Assembly: GCF_003854275.1 (NCBI RefSeq)
Contig: NZ_QTQP01000010.1
Coordinates: 1 to 64,000, forward strand
Direction: 5' to 3'
DNA from: Burkholderia sp. Bp8963
GTDB taxonomy: Bacteria; Pseudomonadota; Gammaproteobacteria; Burkholderiales; Burkholderiaceae
Length of the DNA stretch: 64,000 nucleotides
Made by a program: the position numbers and the translations under genes. This document shows, piece by piece, positions 1-13,751 of this stretch (its first letter is position 1; every line of letters starts with the position of its first letter). The notes below the pieces were generated by a model. The model was not told the DNA's origin, searched no databases, and worked only from the letters and a program-made list of their open reading frames with translations.

Positions 1-1119
1 AAGACGACGCTGACGGCAGCGATCACGACGGTGCTGACGAAGAAGTTCGGCGGCGAAGCGAAGGCATACGACCAGATCGACGCGGCACCGGAAGAAAAGG
101 CGCGCGGCATCACGATCAACACCGCACACGTCGAGTACGAAACGGCTAACCGCCACTACGCACACGTCGACTGCCCGGGCCACGCTGACTATGTGAAGAA
201 CATGATCACGGGCGCAGCGCAGATGGACGGCGCGATCCTGGTTTGCTCGGCAGCAGACGGCCCGATGCCGCAAACGCGTGAGCACATCCTGCTGGCGCGT
301 CAGGTTGGTGTTCCGTACATCATCGTGTTCCTGAACAAGTGCGACATGGTGGACGACGCTGAACTGCTCGAGCTGGTCGAGATGGAAGTTCGCGAACTCC
401 TGTCGAAGTACGACTTCCCGGGCGACGACACGCCGATCGTGAAGGGTTCGGCCAAGCTGGCGCTGGAAGGCGACACGGGCGAGCTGGGCGAAGTGGCGAT
501 CATGAACCTGGCAGACGCGCTGGACACGTACATCCCGACGCCGGAGCGCGCGGTTGACGGTGCGTTCCTGATGCCGGTGGAAGACGTGTTCTCGATCTCG
601 GGTCGCGGCACGGTGGTGACGGGTCGCGTCGAGCGCGGCATCGTGAAGGTCGGTGAGGAAATCGAAATCGTCGGTATCAAGCCGACGGTAAAGACGACCT
701 GCACGGGCGTGGAAATGTTCCGCAAGCTGCTGGACCAGGGTCAGGCAGGCGACAACGTCGGTATCCTGCTGCGCGGCACGAAGCGTGAAGACGTGGAGCG
801 CGGCCAGGTTCTGGCAAAGCCGGGTTCGATCACGCCGCACACGCACTTCACGGCTGAAGTGTACGTGCTGAGCAAGGACGAAGGCGGCCGTCACACGCCG
901 TTCTTCAACAACTACCGTCCGCAGTTCTACTTCCGTACGACGGACGTGACGGGCTCGATCGAGCTGCCGAAGGACAAGGAAATGGTGATGCCGGGCGACA
1001 ACGTGTCGATCACGGTGAAGCTGATTGCGCCGATCGCGATGGAAGAAGGTCTGCGCTTTGCAATCCGCGAAGGCGGCCGCACCGTCGGTGCTGGCGTCGT
1101 CGCCAAGATCATCGAGTAA
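1..1119 (+). CDS. tuf: Elongation factor Tu, copy 1 (5' end cut by window edge)
   Basis: GTPase that carries aminoacyl-tRNA to the ribosome. The reading frame is open from base 1 and corresponds to residues 25-396 of the complete copy at 19122-20312; base 1 is the Lys codon of the P-loop GHVDHGK, so the first 24 codons lie outside the window. The DCPGH switch II motif and the NKCD guanine-specificity motif are present. The nucleotide sequence appears identical to the second copy up to the stop codon and then diverges at once. It is followed by a GC-rich hairpin, tRNA-Trp, secE and nusG, the usual tufB-type context. Confidence 0.97.
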   Translation, partial: KTTLTAAITTVLTKKFGGEAKAYDQIDAAPEEKARGITINTAHVEYETANRHYAHVDCPGHADYVKNMITGAAQMDGAILVCSAADGPMPQTREHILLARQVGVPYIIVFLNKCDMVDDAELLELVEMEVRELLSKYDFPGDDTPIVKGSAKLALEGDTGELGEVAIMNLADALDTYIPTPERAVDGAFLMPVEDVFSISGRGTVVTGRVERGIVKVGEEIEIVGIKPTVKTTCTGVEMFRKLLDQGQAGDNVGILLRGTKREDVERGQVLAKPGSITPHTHFTAEVYVLSKDEGGRHTPFFNNYRPQFYFRTTDVTGSIELPKDKEMVMPGDNVSITVKLIAPIAMEEGLRFAIREGGRTVGAGVVAKIIE

Positions 1120-1144
1120 GCCAGTTATTCGTTGATCGACAGTT

Positions 1145-1170
1145 TTGGGGCTGGCGCCAGCCGGCCCCAA
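1145..1170 (+). terminator. GC-rich hairpin between tuf and tRNA-Trp
   Basis: A 10-bp stem (TTGGGGCTGG with CCGGCCCCAA, one G-U pair) closes a 6-nt loop. No U-tract follows, so it could be a weak terminator, a processing signal, or a barrier protecting the tuf 3' end just before the tRNA. Confidence 0.4.
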
Positions 1171-1179
1171 CAATGGTCT

Positions 1180-1255
1180 AGGGGTATAGCTCAACTGGCA
1201 GAGCGTCGGTCTCCAAAACCGAAGGTTGGGGGTTCGATTCCCTCTGCCCCTGCCA
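1180..1255 (+). tRNA. tRNA-Trp (CCA anticodon)
   Basis: A 76-nt cloverleaf. The acceptor stem AGGGGTA pairs with TGCCCCT, the D-arm region is TAGCTCAACTGGCAGAGC, the anticodon stem TCGGT/ACCGA closes the loop CTCCAAA with CCA at 1213-1215, the T-arm contains GGTTCGATTCC, and the 3' GCCA end is encoded. It sits between tuf and secE, as in many proteobacteria, and is probably co-transcribed and then processed out. Confidence 0.97.
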
Positions 1256-1298
1256 AAAAATAGCCACGTGTCCAGCGTGGCGTTTGTTTTAAGGTGTT

Positions 1299-1679
1299 AT
1301 GGCGAATCCATCCGTCGAAACTGTAAATACCTCCGGCGATAAGCTGATGCTGGCCCTGGGCGTATTGTTGGTGTTGGCCGGATTCGTGGGCTTCTTCTGG
1401 CTCGGTGGCCAGCAATGGTATGTCCGCGGTGCCGCATTGGCGGTAGGTTTGATCGCCGGCGTGGCCGTCGGGCTGATGTCCGCGCCTGGCAAGAGCCTGA
1501 TCGCTTTTGCCAAGGATTCGTACAAGGAAGTCCGGAAGGTCGTTTGGCCCACCCGCAAGGAAGCAACGCAAACCACACTCGTCGTGTTCGGTTTCGTGCT
1601 CGTGATGGCAATTTTCCTCTGGTTGAGCGACAAATCCATCGAGTGGGTGATTTTCTCGGCGATTCTGGGTTGGAAATGA
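1299..1679 (+). CDS. secE: Preprotein translocase subunit SecE
   Basis: A 126-residue membrane protein that clamps SecY in the SecYEG protein-conducting channel. Three hydrophobic segments are visible (about residues 16-38, 45-65 and 95-122), the longer three-helix form also found in E. coli. The conserved amphipathic stretch before the last helix reads [18 protein letters not shown], the hallmark of SecE. It lies downstream of tRNA-Trp and ends 1 bp before nusG, so the two are translated from one transcript. A modest Shine-Dalgarno sequence (AAGG) precedes the ATG. Confidence 0.97.
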   Translation: MANPSVETVNTSGDKLMLALGVLLVLAGFVGFFWLGGQQWYVRGAALAVGLIAGVAVGLMSAPGKSLIAFAKDSYKEVRKVVWPTRKEATQTTLVVFGFVLVMAIFLWLSDKSIEWVIFSAILGWK

Positions 1680-1680
1680 T

Positions 1681-2238
1681 ATGAGCGATATTCCGGCATC
1701 CCCGAGCGGAAAGCGTTGGTACGTAGTGCACGCCTACTCCGGCATGGAGAAGAGCGTGCAACGTGCGCTTCAGGAGCGCATCGAACGTGCTGGCATGCAG
1801 GACAAATTCGGTCAGATCCTGGTTCCGACCGAAGAAGTGGTCGAAGTCAAAGGCGGCCACAAGGCTGTGACAGAGCGTCGTTTCTTCCCCGGCTACGTGC
1901 TGGTGGAAATGGAAATGACGGACGAAACGTGGCACCTCGTGAAGAATACCGCGAAGGTCACCGGTTTCGTCGGCGGTGCGCGTAACCGCCCGACGCCGAT
2001 TTCCCCCAAGGAAGTCGAGAAGATCATGTCGCAGATGCAGGAAGGCGTCGAGAAACCGCGCCCCAAGACCTTGTTCGAGGTCGGCGAGATGGTGCGGGTC
2101 AAGGAAGGCCCGTTCACGGACTTCAATGGCACCGTCGAAGAAGTGAACTACGAAAAATCGCGTGTGCGTGTGTCGGTCACGATCTTCGGTCGCGCTACGC
2201 CGGTCGAACTCGAATTCGGCCAGGTCGAAAAAGTTTGA
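1681..2238 (+). CDS. nusG: Transcription termination/antitermination factor NusG
   Basis: A 185-residue RNA polymerase-associated processivity factor that links polymerase to Rho or to the ribosomal protein S10. The N-terminal NGN domain starts with the aromatic WYVVHAYSG segment, and the C-terminal KOW domain (about residues 130-185) includes [16 protein letters not shown]. Length is typical of the family. It is coupled to secE with a 1-bp gap and followed by a GC-rich hairpin before rplK. Confidence 0.98.
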   Translation: MSDIPASPSGKRWYVVHAYSGMEKSVQRALQERIERAGMQDKFGQILVPTEEVVEVKGGHKAVTERRFFPGYVLVEMEMTDETWHLVKNTAKVTGFVGGARNRPTPISPKEVEKIMSQMQEGVEKPRPKTLFEVGEMVRVKEGPFTDFNGTVEEVNYEKSRVRVSVTIFGRATPVELEFGQVEKV

Positions 2239-2247
2239 TCCCGATTC

Positions 2248-2274
2248 GGTGGGCAGCCTCGGCTGCCCACCTTC
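2248..2274 (+). terminator. Hairpin between nusG and rplK
   Basis: A perfect 10-bp stem GGTGGGCAGC/GCTGCCCACC with loop CTCG is followed only by CTTCGC. It is a strong structure with a poor U-tract, placed where secE-nusG would be separated from the L11 operon. Partial termination or mRNA processing is inferred. Confidence 0.5.
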
Positions 2275-2378
2275 GCGCTTACGGCCCGCGTCATGGCTGT
2301 TGAGGAGCGTCAGTAGCCAGCGGCGAACGCGCGTTATCACTCACCGAACGCCGCTTGGCGTTCCAACGAGGTTTTCAA

Positions 2379-2810
2379 ATGGCAAAGAAGATTGTCGGCT
2401 TTATCAAGCTGCAGATTCCTGCAGGTAAAGCCAACCCGTCGCCGCCGGTCGGTCCGGCACTGGGCCAGCGCGGCCTGAACATCATGGAGTTCTGCAAGGC
2501 GTTCAACGCGCAGACTCAAGGCATGGAGCCGGGTCTGCCGGTGCCGGTGGTCATCACGGCATTCGCTGACAAGAGCTTCACGTTCGTGATGAAGACGCCG
2601 CCGGCGACCGTCCTGATCAAGAAGGCGGCGAAGGTGGACAAGGGCTCGAGCAAGCCGCACACCGACAAGGTCGGTTCGATCACGCGCGCTCAAGCTGAAG
2701 AAATCGCGAAGACCAAGATGCCGGACCTCACGGCAGCTGACCTGGACGCAGCCGTTCGCACCATCGCTGGTAGCGCACGCTCGATGGGCATCACCGTGGA
2801 GGGTGTGTAA
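2379..2810 (+). CDS. rplK: 50S ribosomal protein L11
   Basis: A 143-residue protein of the ribosomal GTPase-associated centre. The start is the ATG giving [16 protein letters not shown], preceded by a GAGG-type ribosome binding site; an in-frame ATG 24 bases upstream would add eight atypical residues. The proline-rich [19 protein letters not shown] segment of the N-terminal domain is present. The stop codon TAA directly abuts the ATG of rplA, so the two are tightly coupled, which fits the known autogenous control of this pair by L1. Confidence 0.97.
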
Positions 2811-3509
2811 ATGGCTAAGATCTCCAAGCGCCGTCAGGCATTTGCCGCCAAGGTCGACCGTCAGAAGCTGTACGCGATCGAAGACGCTCTGTCGCTCGTG
2901 AAGGAATGCGCAAGCGCGAAGTTCGACGAGTCGATCGACGTTGCGGTCCAGCTCGGCATCGATGCAAAGAAGTCGGACCAGGTCGTTCGTGGTTCGGTCG
3001 TTCTGCCGGCCGGTACGGGCAAGTCGGTTCGCGTTGCCGTGTTCGCGCAAGGCGAGAAGGCTGAGCAAGCACGTGCAGCTGGCGCGGAAATCGTCGGTAT
3101 GGAAGACCTGGCAGAGCAGATCAAGGCTGGCCAGATGGACTTCGATATCGTGATCGCTTCGCCGGACACGATGCGTATCGTCGGTACGCTGGGTCAGATC
3201 CTCGGCCCGCGCGGCCTGATGCCGAACCCGAAGGTCGGCACCGTGACGCCGGACGTCGCGACCGCCGTCAAGAACGCGAAGGCTGGTCAGGTCCAGTTCC
3301 GCGTCGACAAGGCCGGTATCATCCACGCGACGATCGGCCGTGCATCGTTCGAGCCGACCGCGCTGCGTTCGAACCTGTCGGCGCTGATCGAAGCGCTGCA
3401 GAAGGCGAAGCCGGCAACGAGCAAGGGCGTGTACCTGCGCAAGATCGCACTGTCGAGCACGATGGGCGTCGGCGTGCGTGTCGACCAAGCTACGCTGGCC
3501 GCGCAGTAA
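2811..3509 (+). CDS. rplA: 50S ribosomal protein L1
   Basis: A 232-residue protein that forms the mobile L1 stalk near the E site and, in related bacteria, represses its own operon. The [15 protein letters not shown] signature is present. There is no gap to rplK. A 310-bp leader follows before rplJ. The end is well defined by TAA at 3507-3509. Confidence 0.98.
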   Translation: MAKISKRRQAFAAKVDRQKLYAIEDALSLVKECASAKFDESIDVAVQLGIDAKKSDQVVRGSVVLPAGTGKSVRVAVFAQGEKAEQARAAGAEIVGMEDLAEQIKAGQMDFDIVIASPDTMRIVGTLGQILGPRGLMPNPKVGTVTPDVATAVKNAKAGQVQFRVDKAGIIHATIGRASFEPTALRSNLSALIEALQKAKPATSKGVYLRKIALSSTMGVGVRVDQATLAAQ

Positions 3510-3819
3510 GCAAGAATTCGGGCCGCTTCGCATCGCGCAGCGGCCCTAAAGGGCTTTGGGCGGTTGTTCGTGCAGTTGGGCGGGCAACCGGTTATCAAAG
3601 ACCGTTGGTGGGAGAGCAGCAGTCAGGCGATCCCTTAATTCAAGCCAACGCAGATGGCGAACCCGAAAAAGTTTTGCAGTGGTGAAGCCGCAGGCCGCGA
3701 AGCGATTCGCGGCGTGAGGTGGAAATACTCCTAACGAGGTCGGACGCCGTTGTTGAACGAGGTACGTGAGGTTTCGGCCATGCCGGCCGCGCCGAACGTA
3801 TCGTTTCTGGAGGCTAACC
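3510..3819 (+). promoter_or_regulatory. rplJ (L10) leader region with two stem-loops
   Basis: This 310-base gap has no supported gene. It holds a hairpin at 3520-3546 (GGGCCGCT/AGCGGCCC, 11-nt loop, no good U-tract) and a second at 3694-3713 (GCCGCGAA/TTCGCGGC) capped by the GNRA-type tetraloop GCGA. In other proteobacteria the L10-(L12)4 complex binds a leader here and represses translation, so the 3694-3713 stem-loop and its flanks are the best candidate for that site. No convincing promoter was seen. Confidence 0.5.
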
Positions 3820-4317
3820 GTGCCGCTTAATAGAGAAGACAAGCAAGCCGTCGTCGCTGAGGTTGCCGCGCAAGTCGCGAAGGCCCAGACCGTTGTGCTG
3901 GCTGAGTATCGTGGAATTGCGGTTGGCGATCTGACCAAGCTGCGCGCGAAAGCGCGTGAGCAACAGGTTTACCTGCGCGTTCTGAAGAACACGCTGGCGC
4001 GTCGCGCCGTTGAAGGTACGCCGTTTGCTCCGCTGGCAGAGCAGATGACTGGCCCCCTGATCTACGGCATCTCGGAAGATGCAATTGCTGCTGCGAAGGT
4101 CGTCAACGACTTCAGCAAGAGCAATGACAAGTTGGTCATCAAGGCTGGTTCGTTCGATGGCAAGGTGATGGACAAGGCTGGCGTGCAAGCGCTGGCAAGC
4201 ATCCCGAGCCGTGAAGAACTGCTCTCGAAGCTGCTGTTCGTTATGCAATCGCCTGTTTCCGGCTTTGCGCGCGCTCTGGCCGCGCTGGCTGAGAAGAAGC
4301 AAGCCGAAGCTGCGTAA
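3820..4317 (+). CDS. rplJ: 50S ribosomal protein L10
   Basis: A 165-residue protein that anchors L7/L12 dimers to form the ribosomal stalk. The start chosen is GTG at 3820 (mature start [15 protein letters not shown]), because TCTGGAGG lies just upstream and the homologous N-terminus begins here; the longer open frame upstream is Arg/Cys-rich and unlike L10. The C-terminal helical part that binds L7/L12 is present. rplL follows after 63 bp. Confidence 0.95.
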   Translation: MPLNREDKQAVVAEVAAQVAKAQTVVLAEYRGIAVGDLTKLRAKAREQQVYLRVLKNTLARRAVEGTPFAPLAEQMTGPLIYGISEDAIAAAKVVNDFSKSNDKLVIKAGSFDGKVMDKAGVQALASIPSREELLSKLLFVMQSPVSGFARALAALAEKKQAEAA

Positions 4318-4380
4318 TCGAACGTGCATCAGCGTCACTGATCGCTGGCTGTATCCGTATTCAATTTAGGAGTATTTCAA

Positions 4381-4755
4381 ATGGCAATCGCAAAAGAAGA
4401 CATCCTGGCAGCAGTCGAAGGGATGACCGTTCTGGAACTGAACGAACTGGTCAAGGCGTTCGAAGAGAAGTTTGGCGTGTCGGCAGCTGCTGTTGCAGTC
4501 GCTGGCCCGGCAGGCGGCGGCGCTGCTGCTGCTGCTGAAGAGCAGACCGAATTCACGGTCATGCTGCTCGAAGCAGGCGGCAACAAGGTTGCAGTCATCA
4601 AGGCAGTTCGCGAACTGACGGGCCTGGGCCTGAAGGAAGCGAAGGACCTGGTTGACGGCGCACCGAAGCCCGTCAAGGAAGCAGTGCCGAAGGCTGCTGC
4701 TGACGAAGCCAAGAAGAAGCTGGAAGACGCAGGCGCGAAGGCCGAAATCAAGTAA
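4381..4755 (+). CDS. rplL: 50S ribosomal protein L7/L12
   Basis: A 124-residue stalk protein that recruits translation GTPases. The N-terminal dimerisation domain is followed by an Ala/Gly-rich hinge (about residues 38-53) and a globular C-terminal domain containing [16 protein letters not shown], the factor-binding helix-loop. A strong AGGAG ribosome binding site fits its production in multiple copies per ribosome. A strong terminator-like hairpin follows. Confidence 0.98.
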   Translation: MAIAKEDILAAVEGMTVLELNELVKAFEEKFGVSAAAVAVAGPAGGGAAAAAEEQTEFTVMLLEAGGNKVAVIKAVRELTGLGLKEAKDLVDGAPKPVKEAVPKAAADEAKKKLEDAGAKAEIK

Positions 4756-4775
4756 GTTTCGACGCGCTGTGCGAA

Positions 4776-4806
4776 GGCTGGCGGTATTTCCACCGCCGGC
4801 CTTTTT
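4776..4806 (+). terminator. Intrinsic terminator/attenuator between rplL and rpoB
   Basis: The stem GGCTGGCGG/CCGCCGGCC (9 bp with one G-U) has an 8-nt loop and is followed at once by five T residues. In E. coli an attenuator at the same place lowers rpoBC expression relative to the ribosomal genes; the same role is inferred here. Confidence 0.75.
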
Positions 4807-5133
4807 GTGCTTTGTGGGGACGTTATTCTGGCACTCTTTCGGGAGCCCGAATAATCACCCCCAGAGGCCAAAGATAACCGCCTAATCGTTGTCATTGCAT
4901 GGCGATTGGCGCTTCTCTTTGTCTTCTGAAGCGACTGCAGAAGGCAAGTTTGGTCGGGTAGCGGGCAACACAGGCATCCGCTGCCGTCAGCCAGCGGTTG
5001 GTAGCGGCCAACCACCAAGCTTCTCGGCTCGTTCAAGCCGTCGGACGGCCATCGGGTCTCAGTCGGTGAACACTCGGGTTTGACACGTCCAGGTATTCCG
5101 CCTCGATAGCACCCGCCGTGATTCGGAGATCGT
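4807..5133 (+). other. rplL-rpoB intergenic region, no gene seen
   Basis: The rplL-rpoB gap is 378 bp including the attenuator. The rest has no supported coding frame and no clear sigma-70 promoter. The only structure noted is a small stem-loop GGTTGG/CCAACC at 4996-5013. A GGAG ribosome binding site for rpoB is at 5125-5128. Confidence 0.5.
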
Positions 5134-9240
<4,107 letters not shown>

Positions 9241-9261
9241 TCGGACTACGGAGAGAAAGCA

Positions 9262-12200
9262 ATGAAAGCTCTGCTCGATCTATTCAAGCAAGTCCAACAG
9301 GAAGAAGTTTTCGACGCGATCAAGATCGGTCTGGCCTCGCCGGACAAGATCCGTTCGTGGTCGTTCGGCGAAGTGAAGAAGCCGGAGACCATCAACTACC
9401 GTACGTTCAAGCCGGAACGCGATGGTCTCTTCTGCGCGAAGATCTTCGGGCCGATCAAGGACTACGAGTGCCTGTGCGGCAAGTACAAGCGCCTGAAGCA
9501 CCGTGGCGTGATCTGCGAGAAGTGCGGCGTCGAAGTGACGCTGGCGAAGGTGCGCCGCGAGCGCATGGGCCACATCGAGCTGGCCTCGCCGGTCGCGCAC
9601 ATCTGGTTCCTGAAGTCGCTGCCGTCGCGTCTGGGCATGGTGCTCGACATGACGCTGCGCGACATCGAGCGCGTGCTGTACTTCGAAGCGTACGTGGTGA
9701 TCGAACCGGGCATGACGCCGCTGAAGGCGCGGCAGATCATGACCGAAGAGGATTACTACAACAAGGTCGAGGAATACGGCGACGAATTCCGTGCCGAGAT
9801 GGGCGCGGAAGGCGTGCGTGAACTGCTGCGCGCGATCAACATCGACGAGCAGGTCGAGACGCTGCGCACCGAGCTGAAGAACACCGGCTCGGAAGCGAAG
9901 ATCAAGAAGTACGCGAAGCGCCTGAAGGTCCTCGAGGCATTCCAGCGCTCGGGCATCAAGCCCGAGTGGATGATCCTCGAAGTGCTGCCGGTGCTGCCGC
10001 CGGAACTGCGTCCGCTCGTGCCGCTGGACGGCGGCCGTTTCGCGACGTCGGACCTGAACGACCTGTACCGCCGCGTGATCAACCGTAACAACCGGTTGAA
10101 GCGTCTGCTCGAGCTGAAGGCGCCGGAAATCATCGTCCGCAACGAAAAGCGGATGCTGCAGGAAGCCGTCGACTCGCTGCTCGACAACGGCCGCCGCGGC
10201 AAGGCGATGACGGGCGCGAACAAGCGTCCGCTGAAGTCGCTCGCCGACATGATCAAGGGCAAGGGCGGTCGTTTCCGTCAGAACCTGCTCGGTAAGCGTG
10301 TCGACTACTCGGGCCGTTCGGTGATCGTGGTCGGCCCGACGCTGAAGCTGCACCAGTGCGGCCTGCCGAAGCTGATGGCGCTCGAGCTGTTCAAGCCGTT
10401 CATCTTCAACAAGCTGGAAGTGATGGGCGTTGCGACGACCATCAAGGCTGCGAAGAAGGAAGTCGAGAACCAGACGCCGGTCGTGTGGGACATCCTCGAA
10501 GAGGTGATCCGCGAACATCCGGTGATGCTGAACCGTGCGCCGACGCTGCACCGACTCGGTATCCAGGCGTTCGAGCCGGTGCTGATCGAAGGCAAGGCAA
10601 TCCAGCTGCACCCGCTCGTTTGCGCGGCGTTCAACGCCGACTTCGACGGTGACCAGATGGCCGTTCACGTGCCGCTGTCGCTCGAAGCGCAGATGGAAGC
10701 GCGCACGCTGATGCTCGCGTCGAACAACGTGCTGTTCCCGGCCAACGGCGATCCGTCGATCGTGCCGTCGCAGGATATCGTGCTGGGTCTGTACTACGCG
10801 ACCCGCGAAGCGATCAACGCGAAGGGCGAAGGCCTGTCGTTCACGGGCGTGTCGGAAGTGCTGCGCGCATACGAGAACAAGGAAGTCGAGCTCGCATCGC
10901 GCGTCAACGTGCGGATCACCGAAATGGTGCGCAACGAGGACACGTCGGAAGGCGCGCCGGAGTTCGTGCCGAAGATCTCGCTGTACGCGACGACCGTCGG
11001 CCGCGCGATCCTGTCGGAGATCCTGCCGCACGGCCTGCCGTTCTCGGTGCTGAACAAGCCGCTGAAGAAGAAGGAAATCTCGCGCCTGATCAACACGGCG
11101 TTCCGCAAGTGCGGTCTGCGCGCGACGGTGGTGTTCGCCGACCAGCTGATGCAGTCGGGCTTCCGTCTCGCGACGCGCGCCGGCATCTCGATCTGCGTCG
11201 ACGACATGCTCGTGCCGCCGCAGAAGGAAACGATCGTCGGCGACGCCGCGAAGAAGGTGAAGGAGTACGACCGCCAGTACATGTCGGGTCTCGTCACCGC
11301 GCAGGAACGCTACAACAACGTGGTCGACATCTGGTCGGCGACGTCGGAAGCGGTCGGCAAGGCGATGATGGAGCAGCTGTCGACGGAGCCGGTGACGGAC
11401 CGCGACGGCAACGAGACGCGCCAGGAATCGTTCAACTCGATCTACATGATGGCCGACTCGGGCGCCCGGGGTTCGGCGGTGCAGATTCGTCAGCTGGCCG
11501 GTATGCGCGGCCTGATGGCGAAGCCGGACGGCTCGATTATCGAGACGCCGATTACCGCGAACTTCCGCGAAGGCCTGAACGTGTTGCAGTACTTTATCTC
11601 GACCCACGGTGCACGTAAGGGTCTGGCTGATACGGCACTGAAGACTGCTAACTCGGGTTACCTGACGCGTCGTCTCGTCGACGTCACGCAGGATCTGGTC
11701 GTGGTCGAGGACGATTGCGGCACGTCGAACGGCGTCGCGATGAAGGCGCTGGTCGAAGGCGGTGAAGTCGTCGAAGCGCTGCGCGACCGTATCCTCGGCC
11801 GCGTCGCGGTGGCGGACGTCGTGAATCCGGAAACGCAGGAAACACTGTACGAATCGGGCACGCTGCTCGACGAAACGGCGGTCGAGGACATCGAACGTCT
11901 CGGCATCGACGAAGTGCGCGTGCGCACGCCGCTGACCTGCGAAACGCGTTACGGCCTGTGCGCAGCCTGCTACGGCCGCGACCTCGGCCGCGGCTCGCTC
12001 GTGAACGTCGGCGAAGCAGTCGGCGTGATCGCCGCGCAGTCGATCGGTGAACCGGGCACGCAGCTGACGATGCGTACGTTCCACATCGGTGGTGCGGCAT
12101 CGCGTGCGGCAGTGGCTTCGTCGGTCGAAGCGAAGAGCAACGGTATCGTGCGTTTCACGGCGACGATGCGTTACGTCACCAACGCGAAGGGCGAGCAGAT

Positions 12201-13515
12201 CGTCATCTCGCGTTCGGGCGAAGCGCTGATCACCGACGATTTCGGCCGCGAGCGCGAGCGTCACAAAGTGCCGTACGGCGCGACGCTGCTGCAGCTCGAT
12301 GGCGCGACCATCAAGGCCGGCACGCAGCTCGCGACGTGGGACCCGATGACGCGTCCGATCATCACCGAGTACGGTGGTACGGTGAAGTTCGAGAACGTCG
12401 AGGAAGGCGTGACCGTCGCGAAGCAGATCGACGACGTGACCGGTCTGTCGACCCTCGTCGTGATCGACGTGAAGCGTCGCGGTTCGCAGGCGTCGAAGAG
12501 CGTGCGTCCGCAGGTGAAGCTGCTCGACGCGAACGGCGAGGAAGTGAAGATCCCGGGCACGGAACACGCGGTGCAGATCGGCTTCCAGGTCGGCGCACTG
12601 ATCACCGTGAAGGACGGTCAGCAAGTGCAGGTGGGTGAAGTGCTGGCACGTATCCCGACCGAAGCGCAGAAGACGCGTGACATTACCGGCGGTCTGCCGC
12701 GGGTGGCGGAACTGTTCGAAGCGCGTTCGCCGAAGGATGCGGGCATTCTCGCGGAAGTCACCGGCACGACGTCGTTCGGCAAGGACACGAAGGGCAAGCA
12801 GCGTCTCGTCATCACGGATCTCGAGGGCAACCAGCACGAGTTCCTGATCGCGAAGGAAAAGCAGGTGCTGGTCCACGATGCTCAGGTCGTCAACAAGGGC
12901 GAAATGATCGTGGACGGCCCGGCCGATCCGCACGACATCCTGCGTCTGCAGGGTATCGAGGCGCTGTCGCGCTACATCGTCGACGAAGTGCAGGACGTGT
13001 ACCGACTGCAGGGCGTGAAGATCAACGACAAGCACATCGAGGTGATCGTTCGCCAGATGCTGCGTCGTGTGCAGATCACCGACAACGGCGATACGCGCTT
13101 CATCCCGGGTGAACAGGTCGAGCGTTCGGACATGCTGGACGAGAACGATCGCATGATCGCCGAGGACAAGCGTCCGGCGTCGTACGACAACGTGCTCCTC
13201 GGTATCACGAAGGCGTCGCTGTCGACCGACTCGTTCATCTCCGCGGCATCGTTCCAGGAAACGACCCGCGTGCTGACCGAAGCGGCGATCATGGGCAAGC
13301 GCGACGATCTGCGTGGCCTGAAGGAAAACGTGATCGTCGGCCGTCTGATTCCGGCCGGTACGGGTCTCGCGTTCCACAAGGCACGCAAGGCGAAGGAATC
13401 GTCGGATCGCGAGCGTTTCGACCAGATCGCAGCGGAAGAAGCGTTCGACTTCGGTACGCCGAGCACGCCGAGCACGCCTGCGGAAGAGCCGCAACAGCAT
13501 CCGGCAGCCGAGTAA
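9262..13515 (+). CDS. rpoC: DNA-directed RNA polymerase subunit beta'
   Basis: The 1417-residue catalytic subunit. The N-terminal zinc site has four cysteines in [19 protein letters not shown]. The magnesium-chelating motif NADFDGDQM has its three aspartates at residues 460, 462 and 464. The second zinc cluster is visible around [23 protein letters not shown] ribosome binding site precedes the ATG. It is co-transcribed with rpoB and ends the operon before a strong intrinsic terminator. Confidence 0.99.
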   Translation: MKALLDLFKQVQQEEVFDAIKIGLASPDKIRSWSFGEVKKPETINYRTFKPERDGLFCAKIFGPIKDYECLCGKYKRLKHRGVICEKCGVEVTLAKVRRERMGHIELASPVAHIWFLKSLPSRLGMVLDMTLRDIERVLYFEAYVVIEPGMTPLKARQIMTEEDYYNKVEEYGDEFRAEMGAEGVRELLRAINIDEQVETLRTELKNTGSEAKIKKYAKRLKVLEAFQRSGIKPEWMILEVLPVLPPELRPLVPLDGGRFATSDLNDLYRRVINRNNRLKRLLELKAPEIIVRNEKRMLQEAVDSLLDNGRRGKAMTGANKRPLKSLADMIKGKGGRFRQNLLGKRVDYSGRSVIVVGPTLKLHQCGLPKLMALELFKPFIFNKLEVMGVATTIKAAKKEVENQTPVVWDILEEVIREHPVMLNRAPTLHRLGIQAFEPVLIEGKAIQLHPLVCAAFNADFDGDQMAVHVPLSLEAQMEARTLMLASNNVLFPANGDPSIVPSQDIVLGLYYATREAINAKGEGLSFTGVSEVLRAYENKEVELASRVNVRITEMVRNEDTSEGAPEFVPKISLYATTVGRAILSEILPHGLPFSVLNKPLKKKEISRLINTAFRKCGLRATVVFADQLMQSGFRLATRAGISICVDDMLVPPQKETIVGDAAKKVKEYDRQYMSGLVTAQERYNNVVDIWSATSEAVGKAMMEQLSTEPVTDRDGNETRQESFNSIYMMADSGARGSAVQIRQLAGMRGLMAKPDGSIIETPITANFREGLNVLQYFISTHGARKGLADTALKTANSGYLTRRLVDVTQDLVVVEDDCGTSNGVAMKALVEGGEVVEALRDRILGRVAVADVVNPETQETLYESGTLLDETAVEDIERLGIDEVRVRTPLTCETRYGLCAACYGRDLGRGSLVNVGEAVGVIAAQSIGEPGTQLTMRTFHIGGAASRAAVASSVEAKSNGIVRFTATMRYVTNAKGEQIVISRSGEALITDDFGRERERHKVPYGATLLQLDGATIKAGTQLATWDPMTRPIITEYGGTVKFENVEEGVTVAKQIDDVTGLSTLVVIDVKRRGSQASKSVRPQVKLLDANGEEVKIPGTEHAVQIGFQVGALITVKDGQQVQVGEVLARIPTEAQKTRDITGGLPRVAELFEARSPKDAGILAEVTGTTSFGKDTKGKQRLVITDLEGNQHEFLIAKEKQVLVHDAQVVNKGEMIVDGPADPHDILRLQGIEALSRYIVDEVQDVYRLQGVKINDKHIEVIVRQMLRRVQITDNGDTRFIPGEQVERSDMLDENDRMIAEDKRPASYDNVLLGITKASLSTDSFISAASFQETTRVLTEAAIMGKRDDLRGLKENVIVGRLIPAGTGLAFHKARKAKESSDRERFDQIAAEEAFDFGTPSTPSTPAEEPQQHPAAE

Positions 13516-13553
13516 GGCCTGGCGGCGCGAGCCGCCTCGCTACGCTGTCGCTG

Positions 13554-13586
13554 AAACCGCCCAGTTTCGACTGGGCGGTTTTTTTT
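13554..13586 (+). terminator. Intrinsic terminator after rpoC
   Basis: The stem AAACCGCCCAG/CTGGGCGGTT with loop TTTCGA runs into a stretch of T residues (13579-13586). This is a textbook terminator that closes the rplJL-rpoBC unit before recQ. Confidence 0.93.
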
Positions 13587-13592
13587 GTCCGT

Positions 13593-13653
13593 CGTTCATG
13601 CGCATGACGGGCTTGCAACGGCGCCTGCCGCAGGCCCGTCATGCGTATGAACG
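13593..13653. repeat. 20-bp inverted repeat between rpoC and recQ
   Basis: The left arm CGTTCATGCGCATGACGGGC (13593-13612) pairs with the right arm at 13634-13653 with a single G-T wobble, and four more pairs can form inside the 21-nt spacer. There is no U-tract, so it is not a simple terminator. It could be an operator, a transcript-stabilising hairpin or a repetitive extragenic palindrome. Confidence 0.75.
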
Positions 13654-13751
13654 GAACCCGTCCGGATGGCCAACGTTGCGCGATTCGCCGCGCGACTCGC
13701 GAGCGGGTTGTTAAAATCCGGGTCATCGTTTTGCCGCCCTCGTTCTCATTC

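Noticed and set aside
9280..13500. A 1406-codon open frame antisense to rpoC
   Set aside because: Same codon-bias effect as over rpoB. Composition is unnatural and rpoC itself has complete conserved motifs.
13641..13751. N-terminal extension of recQ by 37 codons
   Set aside because: The extension begins inside the right arm of the inverted repeat and has no RecQ homology; the internal ATG gives the normal N-terminus and length.
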